Positions 43,139 through 51,625 of a DNA stretch of 64,000 bases are shown here, piece by piece (position 1 is the first letter of the stretch; each line of letters opens with the position of its first letter). Source of the stretch: Pseudomonadales bacterium (GTDB lineage: Bacteria; Pseudomonadota; Gammaproteobacteria; Pseudomonadales; Azotimanducaceae); NCBI GenBank assembly GCA_019090615.1, contig JAHRVQ010000064.1, forward strand, positions 37,273 to 101,272, written 5' to 3'. The notes beneath the pieces are model-generated. The model saw only the letters and a list, made by a program, of their open reading frames with translations. It did not search any database and was not told where the DNA came from. A program made the translations under genes and the position numbers.

Positions 43139-44032
43139 ATGAAAATTGGCTTTATTGGTATTGGTCATATGGGTGGCCCAATGTGCCGTAATATCATTAA
43201 ACATAGCGGCTTTGAGGTTTCTGTTTTTGATTTAAACCCTGAGGCGGTGCAGGCCTGTGTTGATGTCGGCGGTATAGCCAGCGCCTCAATGGCAGAACTA
43301 GCAGCAAATTCAGATGTTATTATGACTTCTCTGCCGATGCCCAAAGATGTTGAAGCAGTGACACTCGGCCCAGGTGGCATCGCAGAAAATGCAAAGTCTG
43401 GCAGCATCTATATTGACCTTTCGACTAACTCGCCAATTATGGTGAAAAAAATAGCCGTTGAACTAGAAAAGAAAGGCATAACCACGATAGATGCCCCTGT
43501 TTCTGGTGGTACTATTGGCGCTGAAAAACGAACCATTGCTATTATGGTTGGCGGTGACAAGAGTACCTATGAAAAATGTATGCCGATTTTTGAATCATTT
43601 GGCGCAAATATCTCGCACCTTGGCGATATAGGTAGCGGCTGTATTGCCAAAATTGTCAACAATATGATCGCCTTTTGTAACATGGGCGCAGCAGCAGAAG
43701 GTTTGATGTTGGGTGCGGCGGCAGGTATTGATCCTGAGGCGCTGAACCAGGTGATTCGTACCAGCTCTGGTAATAGTATGAGTTATCGAGGGGTTGCTTA
43801 TAAGACTCTGAATGGCGACTGGTCACCGAGCTTTACCATTGACCTGGCTTATAAAGATATGCATTTAGCACTTGAGCTAGCAGATGAGTTGGCCGTCCCA
43901 TTACAGGTTAGTCCGCAAGTACATAACCTGATGCGTATGGCTAAGGGCATGGGTTTTGGGGGTGATGATGCCACAGCTATTATGCGTGTTTATGAAGAAA
44001 CGCTTGGTAGAGAAGTGCGCAAAAAATCTTGA
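43139..44032 (+). CDS. NAD(P)-dependent reductase of the 3-hydroxyisobutyrate dehydrogenase family
   Basis: A 297-residue beta-hydroxyacid dehydrogenase. It has the Rossmann motif GFIGIGHMGGPM, the substrate-binding DAPVSGGTIGA and the catalytic lysine in IAKIVNNMIAF, the three blocks that define the family. Length is normal. It oxidises a 3-hydroxy acid or reduces a semialdehyde with NAD(P). AAGGAG lies 8 bases before the ATG. A shorter relative is at 60619-61413. Confidence 0.94.
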   Translation: MKIGFIGIGHMGGPMCRNIIKHSGFEVSVFDLNPEAVQACVDVGGIASASMAELAANSDVIMTSLPMPKDVEAVTLGPGGIAENAKSGSIYIDLSTNSPIMVKKIAVELEKKGITTIDAPVSGGTIGAEKRTIAIMVGGDKSTYEKCMPIFESFGANISHLGDIGSGCIAKIVNNMIAFCNMGAAAEGLMLGAAAGIDPEALNQVIRTSSGNSMSYRGVAYKTLNGDWSPSFTIDLAYKDMHLALELADELAVPLQVSPQVHNLMRMAKGMGFGGDDATAIMRVYEETLGREVRKKS

Positions 44033-44056
44033 TGGGCATTTTTTAGACGTATTTGG

Positions 44057-44142
44057 GCCACTACTAAGATTATCTGTGGTTGATAGTAGTGGCATACGTT
44101 AAAACGCATCCAACACCGAGTGGTAGTTAGTAGCACTCGGTG
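44057..44142. terminator. Two successive hairpins after the reductase gene
   Basis: GCCACTACTA (44057-44066) pairs with TAGTAGTGGC (44084-44093), extendable by ACGTAT/ATACGT outside a 4-base bulge; then CACCGAGTG (44114-44122) pairs with CACTCGGTG (44134-44142). Neither has a T-run. They lie between the reductase and LLM genes and could be a terminator and an attenuator-like element before the LLM gene. Confidence 0.5.
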
Positions 44143-44201
44143 GTTTGTGGCTGTGTTAAATTTGTGCAGTGAAATACAGTTAATTTACCAAGGAGCCGTC
44201 T

Positions 44202-45428
44202 ATGAAGTTTACTTTCTTTAATCTGATGCCCTGGCCCTATTTGCCAGATGATTTTCGCAAAAAATATCGCTCGGTTTGGGTAGATATTCCTTCTACTCTG
44301 TATGACCCAGTCAAGGGGCATACCGTTTATAACGATTATCTTGATACTTTGGAGTATGCAGAAGAAGTTGGCTTTGACGGCATTGGTGTTAACGAACATC
44401 ATGCCAATGCCTATGGCATGATGCCATCGCCAAATATCATGGCAGCAACACTTGCGAGAAATACCAAAAAAGCGGCGGTTGTTGTGTTAGGTAATTCCAT
44501 TGCGCTGTATAACCCACCGGTGCGGGTTGCTGAAGAATTTGCCATGCTGGATGTTATCTCTGGTGGCCGATTGATAGCGGGTTTCCCAGTTGGCACATCT
44601 ATGGATACCAATTATGCCTATGGTCAGGTGCCGGCGCTAACCAGAGAGAAATATACAGAGGCCCATGAACTTATTATTAAGGCCTGGAAAGAACAAGAAC
44701 CTTTTGCCTTTAATGGTCGTTATAACAAATTGCGCCATGTTAACTGCTGGCCAAAACCCGTTCAGAACCCGCCGCCCATTTATATTCCAGGTGGCGGTTC
44801 ACTTGAAACCTATGATTTTTGTATCGAAAATGACTATGTTTACTGTTATTTAAGCTTTTCCGGTTTTATTCGGGCGAAAAAACTCATGGATGGTTACTGG
44901 CAAAGAGTCGAGGAAGCGGGCAAGGATCCTTCGCCTTATCGGGGTGGTTTTGCCCAGACGATTATCGTCGCCGAGACTGACGAAGAGGCAGAAAAGGAAT
45001 ATCGAGAGTACGTAGATTATTTTTATAATCGTTGCCTGCATGTCTATCCTGGTTTTGCTGATGCTCCAGGTTATCGCACCATTAAAACGTTACAGGCCAA
45101 TGTTACTGAGCAAATGACGCAAAATGCCAATGTCTCAAAAATGAGCTGGCAGGAATTAATAGATCAGGGTTATGTGATTGCGGGGTCTCCTGACACCGTG
45201 GTGGAACAAATGACCCGCCTGGCAACCACCTTAAATGTGGCTAATATATTCTGTTTGATCCATATAGGTAATATGCCCAAAGATAAATGTATGCGTTCAG
45301 CAAAGCTGTTCGCAGAAGAAGTCATACCTAAACTACGGAATGTATTTCCAGATTTTGCTGACGATGATCGGTTTTGGATTAATCCAATCGAGCATGTATC
45401 AGAAGCAACTGTTGAGGAGGCAAACTAG
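44202..45428 (+). CDS. LLM-class flavin-dependent monooxygenase (large luciferase-like)
   Basis: A 408-residue luciferase-like protein, longer than the other LLM genes. FDGIGVNEHHANAYGMMPSP, VVLGNSIALYNPPVRVAEEF and GRLIAGFPVGTSMDTNYAYG are diagnostic of the branch that includes diketocamphane and related FMN-dependent oxygenases. The C-terminus has GYVIAGSPDTVVEQMTRLAT. Baeyer-Villiger-type or hydroxylation chemistry is possible. AAGGAG precedes the ATG. Its stop overlaps the GTG of the hydrolase gene by one base, so both are translated together. Confidence 0.93.
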   Translation: MKFTFFNLMPWPYLPDDFRKKYRSVWVDIPSTLYDPVKGHTVYNDYLDTLEYAEEVGFDGIGVNEHHANAYGMMPSPNIMAATLARNTKKAAVVVLGNSIALYNPPVRVAEEFAMLDVISGGRLIAGFPVGTSMDTNYAYGQVPALTREKYTEAHELIIKAWKEQEPFAFNGRYNKLRHVNCWPKPVQNPPPIYIPGGGSLETYDFCIENDYVYCYLSFSGFIRAKKLMDGYWQRVEEAGKDPSPYRGGFAQTIIVAETDEEAEKEYREYVDYFYNRCLHVYPGFADAPGYRTIKTLQANVTEQMTQNANVSKMSWQELIDQGYVIAGSPDTVVEQMTRLATTLNVANIFCLIHIGNMPKDKCMRSAKLFAEEVIPKLRNVFPDFADDDRFWINPIEHVSEATVEEAN

Positions 45429-46201
45429 TGGAATCAAGAATCGTTAATATAAATAATCGGGCTGATATCCGTATCTATGAAGGCGGCAGTGGACCGGATT
45501 TGTTTTTTCTGCATGGTGCCGGTGGTTTGTTACAAGATGATCCTTTTCTTGTAGAGCTCATGAAACACTACCGGGTCTGTGCGCCTTTATTACCCGGTTA
45601 TGAAGATTCCGAATGCGAACATCTACGCGATATGCTGGATTTTACCTTGCATAGTTTTGACGTTCTGGAACATTTAAAGCTGACTAAGCCGTTGCTTGTT
45701 GGTCATTCGATGGGTGGTATGATTGCCGCAGAGATGGCGGCTGTGGCACCTAATGAGGTGGAGAAGTTGGCCCTGATCTGCCCAGCGGGTATCTGGTCGG
45801 ATGATTACCCGATACCTGATTTGTTTGCTCTGTTGCCCTATGAATTACCTGGTTTGTTATTTCATGATGCAGAGAAAAATGGACAGTTAATGTCCGCTGG
45901 TGGGGATTTTAACGACCCAGTATTTTTAACCGAATTTCTGGTGGGTAACGCTCGACGTATGGGTTCTGCAGGTAAGATTCTATTTCCCATCCCTGACCGA
46001 GGCTTGAGCGATCGAAGTTATCGAATTAAGGCGAAAACGGAAATAATCTGGGGTGCGCAGGATAAATTAATTGACCCGCATTATGGAGAGTTATTTAACC
46101 AGGCGATTGCTGATAGTAACCTCACCTTGATTCAGGAGGCAGGGCATATGTTGCCCTATGAACAAACTGAGCAGGTACTTGGGGTCTTGAGCAGGTTTTG
46201 A
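45428..46201 (+). CDS. Alpha/beta hydrolase
   Basis: A 257-residue alpha/beta-hydrolase. The oxyanion motif is FFLHGAGGLL, the nucleophile S94 in VGHSMGGMIA, an acidic residue in IIWGAQDKLIDPHYG and the histidine in QEAGHMLPYEQ. It would hydrolyse an ester or lactone, or a C-C bond as in meta-cleavage hydrolases. The GTG start overlaps the LLM stop (TAG-TG) and has GAGGAGG upstream. A lactone made by the coupled LLM enzyme is a natural substrate guess. Confidence 0.92.
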   Translation: MESRIVNINNRADIRIYEGGSGPDLFFLHGAGGLLQDDPFLVELMKHYRVCAPLLPGYEDSECEHLRDMLDFTLHSFDVLEHLKLTKPLLVGHSMGGMIAAEMAAVAPNEVEKLALICPAGIWSDDYPIPDLFALLPYELPGLLFHDAEKNGQLMSAGGDFNDPVFLTEFLVGNARRMGSAGKILFPIPDRGLSDRSYRIKAKTEIIWGAQDKLIDPHYGELFNQAIADSNLTLIQEAGHMLPYEQTEQVLGVLSRF

Positions 46202-46238
46202 TAGAACCCCTGTCGCTTTAAGCGTACTTAATAGCGAC

Positions 46239-46279
46239 AAATTATCCTGAGGCGTGTTTTTAATTCCTCAGGATAATTT
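46239..46279. terminator. Bidirectional hairpin between convergent genes
   Basis: AAATTATCCTGAGG at 46239-46252 pairs perfectly (14 bp) with CCTCAGGATAATTT at 46266-46279. It separates the plus-strand hydrolase from the minus-strand flavin monooxygenase gene. The AAATT/AATTT ends act as short U-runs in either direction. Confidence 0.75.
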
Positions 46280-46349
46280 GGGTTTGGTAGGTTGCTATTA
46301 ACCGCTTAGACAGCGATTAGGTCGTAATAAGAACGCATTAAGAAAATGA

Positions 46350-47546
46350 CTAGTACATACCAGTTTTGGTCGGCGCCAGGCCAGATAGATAACGACCATA
46401 ATTAAGCAAGCCAGTTTCATGCTGGATACCTATATGCTGTGCCATGGTATATAGATCACGCCAATAGCGTTGCATAGCATCGCCTTCATAGACCGCAAAA
46501 GCGCCAGAATGTTCAAATAGCAATTCAGCCACGGATCTGGCTTCACGGCCTAAATGGACCCGCCAACCAGTCGCTCGCATCCGGAAATCGAGCAGGTCGT
46601 GGGGTTCTTTGTTAATGGCTTTTTCACCGATGACTTCTAATTCGTCTGCATAGGCATAACAAAGCTGTTCAATGGCATCGACCCGTACCTTGCATTCAGC
46701 CAGTAAAACTTGTGAAGTAACCATTTCATTTTGTTTCTGGTCAGTAAATAAAGGTACGCGAGTCTGGATACGTTCTCTGAACTTACTCAGCATGCCACAA
46801 ACACCACCAAGACTGGGGATTGCAATGGCAAGTGCCATTACCGCTGAAAATGGTTGTTGGTACAGTGGGCCGGGGTTATAACTGGCGCCAGGGGGGCTTT
46901 TAGTGCCGGCAAATAAGGTGTCCATTCTGACCGTGCGATAGGCAGGTATTAAGGCTTTATCGACGCGGATGCCACAGCTGCCAGTGCCACGCAGGCCAAG
47001 GGTGTACCAGTCGTCCATTATTTCAAATTCACCTTTAGGCACAAAAAACATCATATTAACTGGTGCGGGTTCACCTTCCAGTTGCGCCATGCCGCCTAAA
47101 GCAACATAGTCTGACCAGTAGACGCCACTGGCAAATTTCCACTCACCGGATAACACATAACCATCAGATACGGTTTCAACTTTCCCCATCGGGGCAAATA
47201 CATCGGCGAACAGGCTATGTGAGTTAGTTCCCCAAAGCTCCTCCTGAAATTCTGGTTCTGTTAGTGCCCCCCACCAATGATGGCAGCCGAGCAGGCATTG
47301 GACCCAACCGGTTGATACGTTATAGCTGGCTAATACCTGGGCCACTCGGGTAAATTCGGGCAGGCCTAATTCTAAGCCGCCAAATCGTTTCGGTTGCAGG
47401 ATGCTGATCAATTCGCCGTCGACCATATCGGCCAGTAGTTCATCTGACAGTCTGCGGTTTTTATCCATCGTGACGGCTTCGCGGGCTCCTCGGTCGCCGA
47501 CGTTATGGGCAGTCTCAATCAGTTGCTCCAAGATAGGTGTATTCAT
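46350..47546 (-). CDS. Group D flavin monooxygenase (HsaA/HpaB-like, acyl-CoA-dehydrogenase fold)
   Basis: A 398-residue protein of the acyl-CoA dehydrogenase fold but oxygenase branch. LISILQPKRFGGLELGLPEF, NVSTGWVQCLLGCHHWWGAL, the VLSGEWKFASGVYWSDYVAL beta-domain segment and LGLRGTGSCGIRVD replace the acyl-CoA dehydrogenase motifs, and no catalytic glutamate of that family is seen. Relatives such as HsaA hydroxylate phenols with FMNH2 supplied by a separate reductase. No such reductase is adjacent. An LLM gene lies directly upstream in the same direction, 76 bases apart. Confidence 0.9.
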   Translation of the reverse strand: MNTPILEQLIETAHNVGDRGAREAVTMDKNRRLSDELLADMVDGELISILQPKRFGGLELGLPEFTRVAQVLASYNVSTGWVQCLLGCHHWWGALTEPEFQEELWGTNSHSLFADVFAPMGKVETVSDGYVLSGEWKFASGVYWSDYVALGGMAQLEGEPAPVNMMFFVPKGEFEIMDDWYTLGLRGTGSCGIRVDKALIPAYRTVRMDTLFAGTKSPPGASYNPGPLYQQPFSAVMALAIAIPSLGGVCGMLSKFRERIQTRVPLFTDQKQNEMVTSQVLLAECKVRVDAIEQLCYAYADELEVIGEKAINKEPHDLLDFRMRATGWRVHLGREARSVAELLFEHSGAFAVYEGDAMQRYWRDLYTMAQHIGIQHETGLLNYGRYLSGLAPTKTGMY

Positions 47547-47622
47547 AGTGACTACTATCCTTTATTTAGTTGTTTGAATTATTGGCGTTTTAAATTTTGC
47601 TGTGGCCCTTCTGGATCACCTT

Positions 47623-48660
47623 TTAGCGCGCATTTAATCCCGCTAACTGTGCCATATAACGGATGGCTTCTTCCTGGCCGGTACCAATTGTTAAACCGGT
47701 GAAGCCTGTTTCAACCCAGGGCTGGTATCTTTCCTTTATTCGCTGTTTAGACCCGATAAGCGCAGCATCGTCAATATATTCATCGGGCACTGTATTGGCA
47801 GCTTCTTCTTTATGCCCTGCCAGATAAAGTTCCTGAATCCGCTCGGCCTGGTCTTTATAGCCGCGATTGATCATCTGGTCTTTGTGAAAGTTCATGTTCT
47901 TGTGTCCCATACCGCCAACGTATAGGGCGGTGTTAGGTTTTTGGGCCTCGATAGCGGCTTTAATATCGTCTGTAATAGTCACCTGCACAGCGGACTGTAT
48001 TTCAATATCCGCGATAGATTTATTGGCTTTTTCGGCGCCTTTCTGTAGCCATTGTTTGGCTTTAGGTAAGGTATCCGGGGTCATCCTTAAGGGTAGCCAG
48101 CCATCAGCTATTTCGCCGGTTAAACCCACCATGGTTTCTGTGCCGGTGCCAAGCCAGATGGGGATATCTGCATTCATATGTAAGATTGATTTAAGCGGCT
48201 TGCCGATGCCCAGCGCATCTTCGCCGGCAAAAGGCAGCTGTACTGCCTTGCCGTTATGGCTAACAGGTTCTTCACGTTTGAAGACCTTGCGCATGATCGC
48301 CACATAGTCCTTTACCTGATAATAAGGTTTGCCCCAGGGCTGTCCGTACCAGCCTTCAACAATTTGCGGCCCAGACATACCGATACCACAGATCACTCGG
48401 CCGCCGCCAGCTAATGCGTCGATGGTTGCTGCCTGCATGGCAGCGGTAACCGGTGGCCGGCCAGCCAACTGCTGGATGGCAGTGCCGAGCCGAATATACT
48501 GGGTTTTGGCGGCAATAAACGCCAGCGGTGACCAGGCATCAGAGCCATAGGTTTCTGCTGTCCAGACTGAATCGTATCCCAGTTGCTCTGCTAACAGAAT
48601 GCGCTCCATAGGCAACTTCATCTGACGACCAGAATACCCTAATGCTAATCCAAGTTTCAT
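47623..48660 (-). CDS. LLM-class flavin/F420-dependent oxidoreductase
   Basis: A 345-residue protein. MKLGLALGYSGRQMKLPMER, YDSVWTAETYGSDAWSPLAF, IRLGTAIQQLAGRPPVTAAM and GGRVICGIGMSGPQIVEGWYG mark the F420-type branch with the WTAETYGSDA motif in place of E-H. PIWLGTGTETMVGLTGEIAD is the phosphate loop. This motif set is common near acyl-CoA dehydrogenase-rich clusters. AGGGG precedes the ATG. It is upstream of the HsaA-like gene and may share its transcript. Confidence 0.93.
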   Translation of the reverse strand: MKLGLALGYSGRQMKLPMERILLAEQLGYDSVWTAETYGSDAWSPLAFIAAKTQYIRLGTAIQQLAGRPPVTAAMQAATIDALAGGGRVICGIGMSGPQIVEGWYGQPWGKPYYQVKDYVAIMRKVFKREEPVSHNGKAVQLPFAGEDALGIGKPLKSILHMNADIPIWLGTGTETMVGLTGEIADGWLPLRMTPDTLPKAKQWLQKGAEKANKSIADIEIQSAVQVTITDDIKAAIEAQKPNTALYVGGMGHKNMNFHKDQMINRGYKDQAERIQELYLAGHKEEAANTVPDEYIDDAALIGSKQRIKERYQPWVETGFTGLTIGTGQEEAIRYMAQLAGLNAR

Positions 48661-48955
48661 TTTATGCCCCTGTGCTTTGCTTGCTGATTTGCGCTCTGGT
48701 AGTTTTCACCCTTCAGGTTACTTGCGTTAAGGTGGGCCAAATTTAGGTCGCAAAATGTATGTCTATTCCGTATCTATTTTATGTTTATTGTATGCCGAGA
48801 ATGCGCCGCTAACCGAAATGGTCAAGCCAGGTGCTGAGCTAAACAATACAAGATAGGTTGAATAAACCATCTTTTGCTGGATTGCGCAATATAGATTGAA
48901 TATCACAATGGCTGAGGAAGTGATTATTGGGTGGGTATATTTAATGTTTTGGCCG

Positions 48956-49558
48956 TCATTTACCCTGCCTGCCCAGCTGGCTTATGCTGTTCATCCATTG
49001 TTTGCGGGTGCCTGCAGACGCATGCATTACTGGGCCGAACAGTTTGCTCTTGATGCCTTTAAAGCCGACAAACTCGAGCGTCGCTGATTTTAGCTGGTTT
49101 AGTGCAGGGGCGCTTTGTACCCAGCGGTAATACCACACAGGTGTGTCCATGGTGATGATGATTGTTGCGGTTTTACCTTTAAGCAATTTTTTTGGGATGG
49201 ATTTTCCACTGTCATACTGGAAGGCAAAGCCGGGCAGCAAGGTACGGTCAAATAGCCCTTTTAATTTAGCCGGTAATGCACCCCACCAGACGGGTGAAAA
49301 TATGACCAGATGGTCACACCAGAGAATTGCGGCCTGAAACTGTTGCAGAGCCACTTCGAGCGTCTGGGGTTCGTCATAACCGTTGCTAAGGTCAGGGTTA
49401 AAGGTCATGTCGGATAACTTCATCAGCTGGATATCGAACTGATTGGTTGCCGCATCCGCATAGGCGCTCGCCAGGTCACCAATTAGAGAGTCTTTTTTCG
49501 GGTTGGCTGCAAGGATTAGAATTTTTTTGGTGCTGTTGTTTTTTGTCGGTTTTTCCAT
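48956..49558 (-). CDS. NAD(P)H-dependent flavoprotein, NQO1/MdaB-like quinone reductase
   Basis: A 200-residue flavodoxin-like fold protein. ILILAANPKKDSLIGDLASA is the FMN/FAD phosphate loop and FSPVWWGALPAKLKGLFDRT the family signature, followed by TIIITMDTPVWYYRW. It reduces quinones or other electrophiles by two electrons with NAD(P)H. A MerR-type promoter stands 57 bases upstream and the MerR gene lies behind it, so it is probably induced by a reactive chemical or redox stress. The ATG has no strong ribosome site. Confidence 0.92.
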   Translation of the reverse strand: MEKPTKNNSTKKILILAANPKKDSLIGDLASAYADAATNQFDIQLMKLSDMTFNPDLSNGYDEPQTLEVALQQFQAAILWCDHLVIFSPVWWGALPAKLKGLFDRTLLPGFAFQYDSGKSIPKKLLKGKTATIIITMDTPVWYYRWVQSAPALNQLKSATLEFVGFKGIKSKLFGPVMHASAGTRKQWMNSISQLGRQGK

Positions 49559-49569
49559 GGATGATGCCT

Positions 49570-49608
49570 GAGAAGGATGTTTGAGAAGGATGTTTGAGAA
49601 GGATATTG
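49570..49608. repeat. 13-bp tandem triplication in the flavoprotein leader
   Basis: GAGAAGGATGTTT at 49570-49582 and 49583-49595, then GAGAAGGATATTG at 49596-49608. The array lies between the MerR-type promoter and the start codon, thus within the transcribed leader. Confidence 0.85.
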
Positions 49609-49614
49609 CAGGGC

Positions 49615-49646
49615 ATCGTAACGTCTCCCCTAAGGGGGAGAGTCAA
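49615..49646 (-). promoter_or_regulatory. MerR-type promoter and operator
   Basis: On the minus strand TTGACT (49641-49646) and TACGAT (49615-49620) are separated by 20 bases, longer than the normal 17. The spacer holds the perfect dyad TCTCCCC-CTTA-GGGGAGA (49624-49641). A stretched spacer with a central dyad is the mark of promoters that MerR activators twist into shape. It directs the flavoprotein gene. Confidence 0.85.
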
Positions 49647-49742
49647 GTGTTAGGCGGAGATAAGATGCGTGGCATGGGGGATGCCCGCCGGCGTTGAGCT
49701 GCGTAGTGCGTTGGTATAGTAAGTGATTGCTTGGCCAGATTG

Positions 49743-50093
49743 TTACGGTTGAAGATTAATCTGGCTACAGCACTGGTCAATTTTTTCAATTCTGGTTTTT
49801 AGATCATCAATCCTGGTGACCAGCTGTTGCCTGGTTTGCAGCATGAAAATTTTGATTTTATGCCAGTTGAGTTGACCCTGCTGGTATTCAATAAAGGGTT
49901 TGAGTTGTGACAAGGTTATGCCGAATTGTTTTGCTTCTTTAATCAATATAAGAAGTTCGATATCCTGTTGCTGATAAACGCGATAGCGGCCTGATCGTTG
50001 GGGTGGCTTAATTAACCCAGTGGCCTCATAAAAGCGGATTGCTTTGATAGTAACGCCTGATTTTTTGGAAGCTTCACCGATGTACATAGGCAT
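49743..50093 (-). CDS. MerR-family regulator
   Basis: A 116-residue protein with a MerR winged helix (MYIGEASKKSGVTIKAIRFY, GLIKPPQRSGRYRVYQQQD) and a C-terminal dimer helix of about 35 residues. C108-C109 near the end (DQCCSQINLQP) recall the C-C of metal sensors, but the other metal cysteines are missing, so a metal effector is uncertain. It lies upstream of and in the same direction as the flavoprotein gene whose promoter has a MerR operator, so it very probably controls that gene. The start could also be the Met at codon 3. Confidence 0.92.
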   Translation of the reverse strand: MPMYIGEASKKSGVTIKAIRFYEATGLIKPPQRSGRYRVYQQQDIELLILIKEAKQFGITLSQLKPFIEYQQGQLNWHKIKIFMLQTRQQLVTRIDDLKTRIEKIDQCCSQINLQP

Positions 50094-50291
50094 TGACTCA
50101 AAAGGTCTTACGGTTAATTTTAATTTGCAATCGCTGGATTATTATAAATACGCATTTTTTATCGTCATTTGTCGTCAATAGAGTAAGGTCGTATTCAGTA
50201 CAGAGGATAATATGGCACAGTTTGTTTGGCGACCAACAATTGATCTGCCGGAGGTAACAACAAAAATAAAAAATAGAATTAGAGTAAAGAT

Positions 50292-50654
50292 ATGCCAAAA
50301 ACTAAAGCGACCGGTATTCGACGAATAATCAATGCTGCGGGTTATTCCTGGCAGGGTATGAAGTCAGCCTATCAAAATGAGGCAGCTTTTCGTCAGGAGT
50401 TATGGCTGCTGTTGGTACTTGGGCCGATCGGTTGTTATGTGGGTGAAACGCTGCTGCAAAAGGCGATACTGGTTACCAGTTTATTATTTGTGCTGGTGGT
50501 TGAATTATTGAATTCAGCCATTGAAAGTGTGGTTGATCGAATTGGCGATGAGCATCACGAATTGTCGGGTCGGGCCAAAGATATGGCCTCTGCCGCCGTG
50601 ACGATTACGTTGATTATGGTTGTTATAGTCTGGGGTTCTATTTTATTGGCCTGA
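50292..50654 (+). CDS. dgkA: Diacylglycerol kinase, E. coli DgkA-like
   Basis: A 120-residue inner-membrane kinase with three membrane segments. GIRRIINAAGYSWQGMKSAY, NEAAFRQE, VELLNSAIESVVDRIG and HHELSGRAKDMASAAV match DgkA of E. coli block by block; E30, E71, N74, E78, K96 and D97 are the active-site positions. It phosphorylates diacylglycerol to phosphatidate. The ATG follows GAGTAAAGAT. It is divergent from the MerR gene and convergent with the cyclophilin gene. Confidence 0.96.
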   Translation: MPKTKATGIRRIINAAGYSWQGMKSAYQNEAAFRQELWLLLVLGPIGCYVGETLLQKAILVTSLLFVLVVELLNSAIESVVDRIGDEHHELSGRAKDMASAAVTITLIMVVIVWGSILLA

Positions 50655-50705
50655 AACAATTTTTTAGAACCGGTGATTAAACCATGATGATGTTGGTAGT
50701 GAAGA

Positions 50706-51422
50706 TTATTCGACTCGTATGCTGGTATTAAGAATCTGTAGCGCTTCACTGGTTTTTCCGGAACGGCTACCTTTTGTTTCAAGCAGGTTTAAGGTTTCTT
50801 CGCCGCTGACTAGTTCACCAAATATGGTATGTTTGCCGTCAAGAAATGGCGTCGGCACAAAGGTAATAAAAAACTGACTGCCGTCTGTATTTGGGCCGGC
50901 ATTGGCCATGCTAAGCAGGCCTGGTTTGTCGTGATGGATGCCCTCTGCAAATTCGCCAGCGTATTTATATCCGGGTCCGCCCCTGCCTGTGCCCGTTGGA
51001 TCTCCGCCCTGTGCCATAAAACCGGGTATGACTCGATGAAAAATCACTTCGTCGTAAAAACCCAGTTTTGATAAATGGATGGTGCTGGTGACATGCATGG
51101 GGGCGGTTTTATGAAATAACCTGAATGACATATTGCCCTTGTTGGTAACCATATCCCAGAAGTAAGTTTTATCCTTATCAAAAGACATCATTGCTGGCTG
51201 CTGGAGATTTTGTTTCCAGGTGGCTGTAGATTTATCCACAGTTTGTAATTCAATTTGTAGTTCAATCCCTGGCATTGCAGCGGGCGAATCCCCTGGGCTC
51301 GTGGAATGCGTCGATGGGGCAGGCGACTGGCTGGTTTCATCAAGCTGACTGGGTTTGTCACTGCAGGCGGCCTGAAGCAAAATTATCAGCATAATGGACA
51401 GGTATTTTGCGAGTTTTATCAT
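50706..51422 (-). CDS. Lipoprotein peptidyl-prolyl isomerase, cyclophilin type
   Basis: A 238-residue exported protein. A lipoprotein signal ends in LLQAAC with C20 as the lipid anchor and Ser at +2, which points to the outer membrane. A Pro/Ser-rich linker of about 60 residues leads to the cyclophilin domain with [19 protein letters not shown], the conserved [11 protein letters not shown] and [11 protein letters not shown]. The catalytic Arg is in FHRVIP. It helps folding of periplasmic or outer-membrane proteins. The ATG has no strong ribosome site. Confidence 0.95.
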   Translation of the reverse strand: MIKLAKYLSIMLIILLQAACSDKPSQLDETSQSPAPSTHSTSPGDSPAAMPGIELQIELQTVDKSTATWKQNLQQPAMMSFDKDKTYFWDMVTNKGNMSFRLFHKTAPMHVTSTIHLSKLGFYDEVIFHRVIPGFMAQGGDPTGTGRGGPGYKYAGEFAEGIHHDKPGLLSMANAGPNTDGSQFFITFVPTPFLDGKHTIFGELVSGEETLNLLETKGSRSGKTSEALQILNTSIRVE

Positions 51423-51625
51423 AGTAAACTTTTTTATCTGGTAGGTCTCGGCAGTTAGTGTACTAAAGACGGTAGGGGTAGCTCAAGATTAGGATAACCT
51501 GTTTAAACCGTCAGTCTGGTTACCCATATGCCAGGGATGAGTTTGATGGTTTTTAATTCGACTAGCAATGTTCAACAGGTCTGTGGGACTATTAAGCAAA
51601 TGCCTGTCAATGAGGAAAGGAGTCG

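Noticed and set aside
48896..49087. Plus-strand frame of 63 codons before and within the flavoprotein gene
   Set aside because: It overlaps the end of a clear NQO-like gene on the other strand and has no family features.
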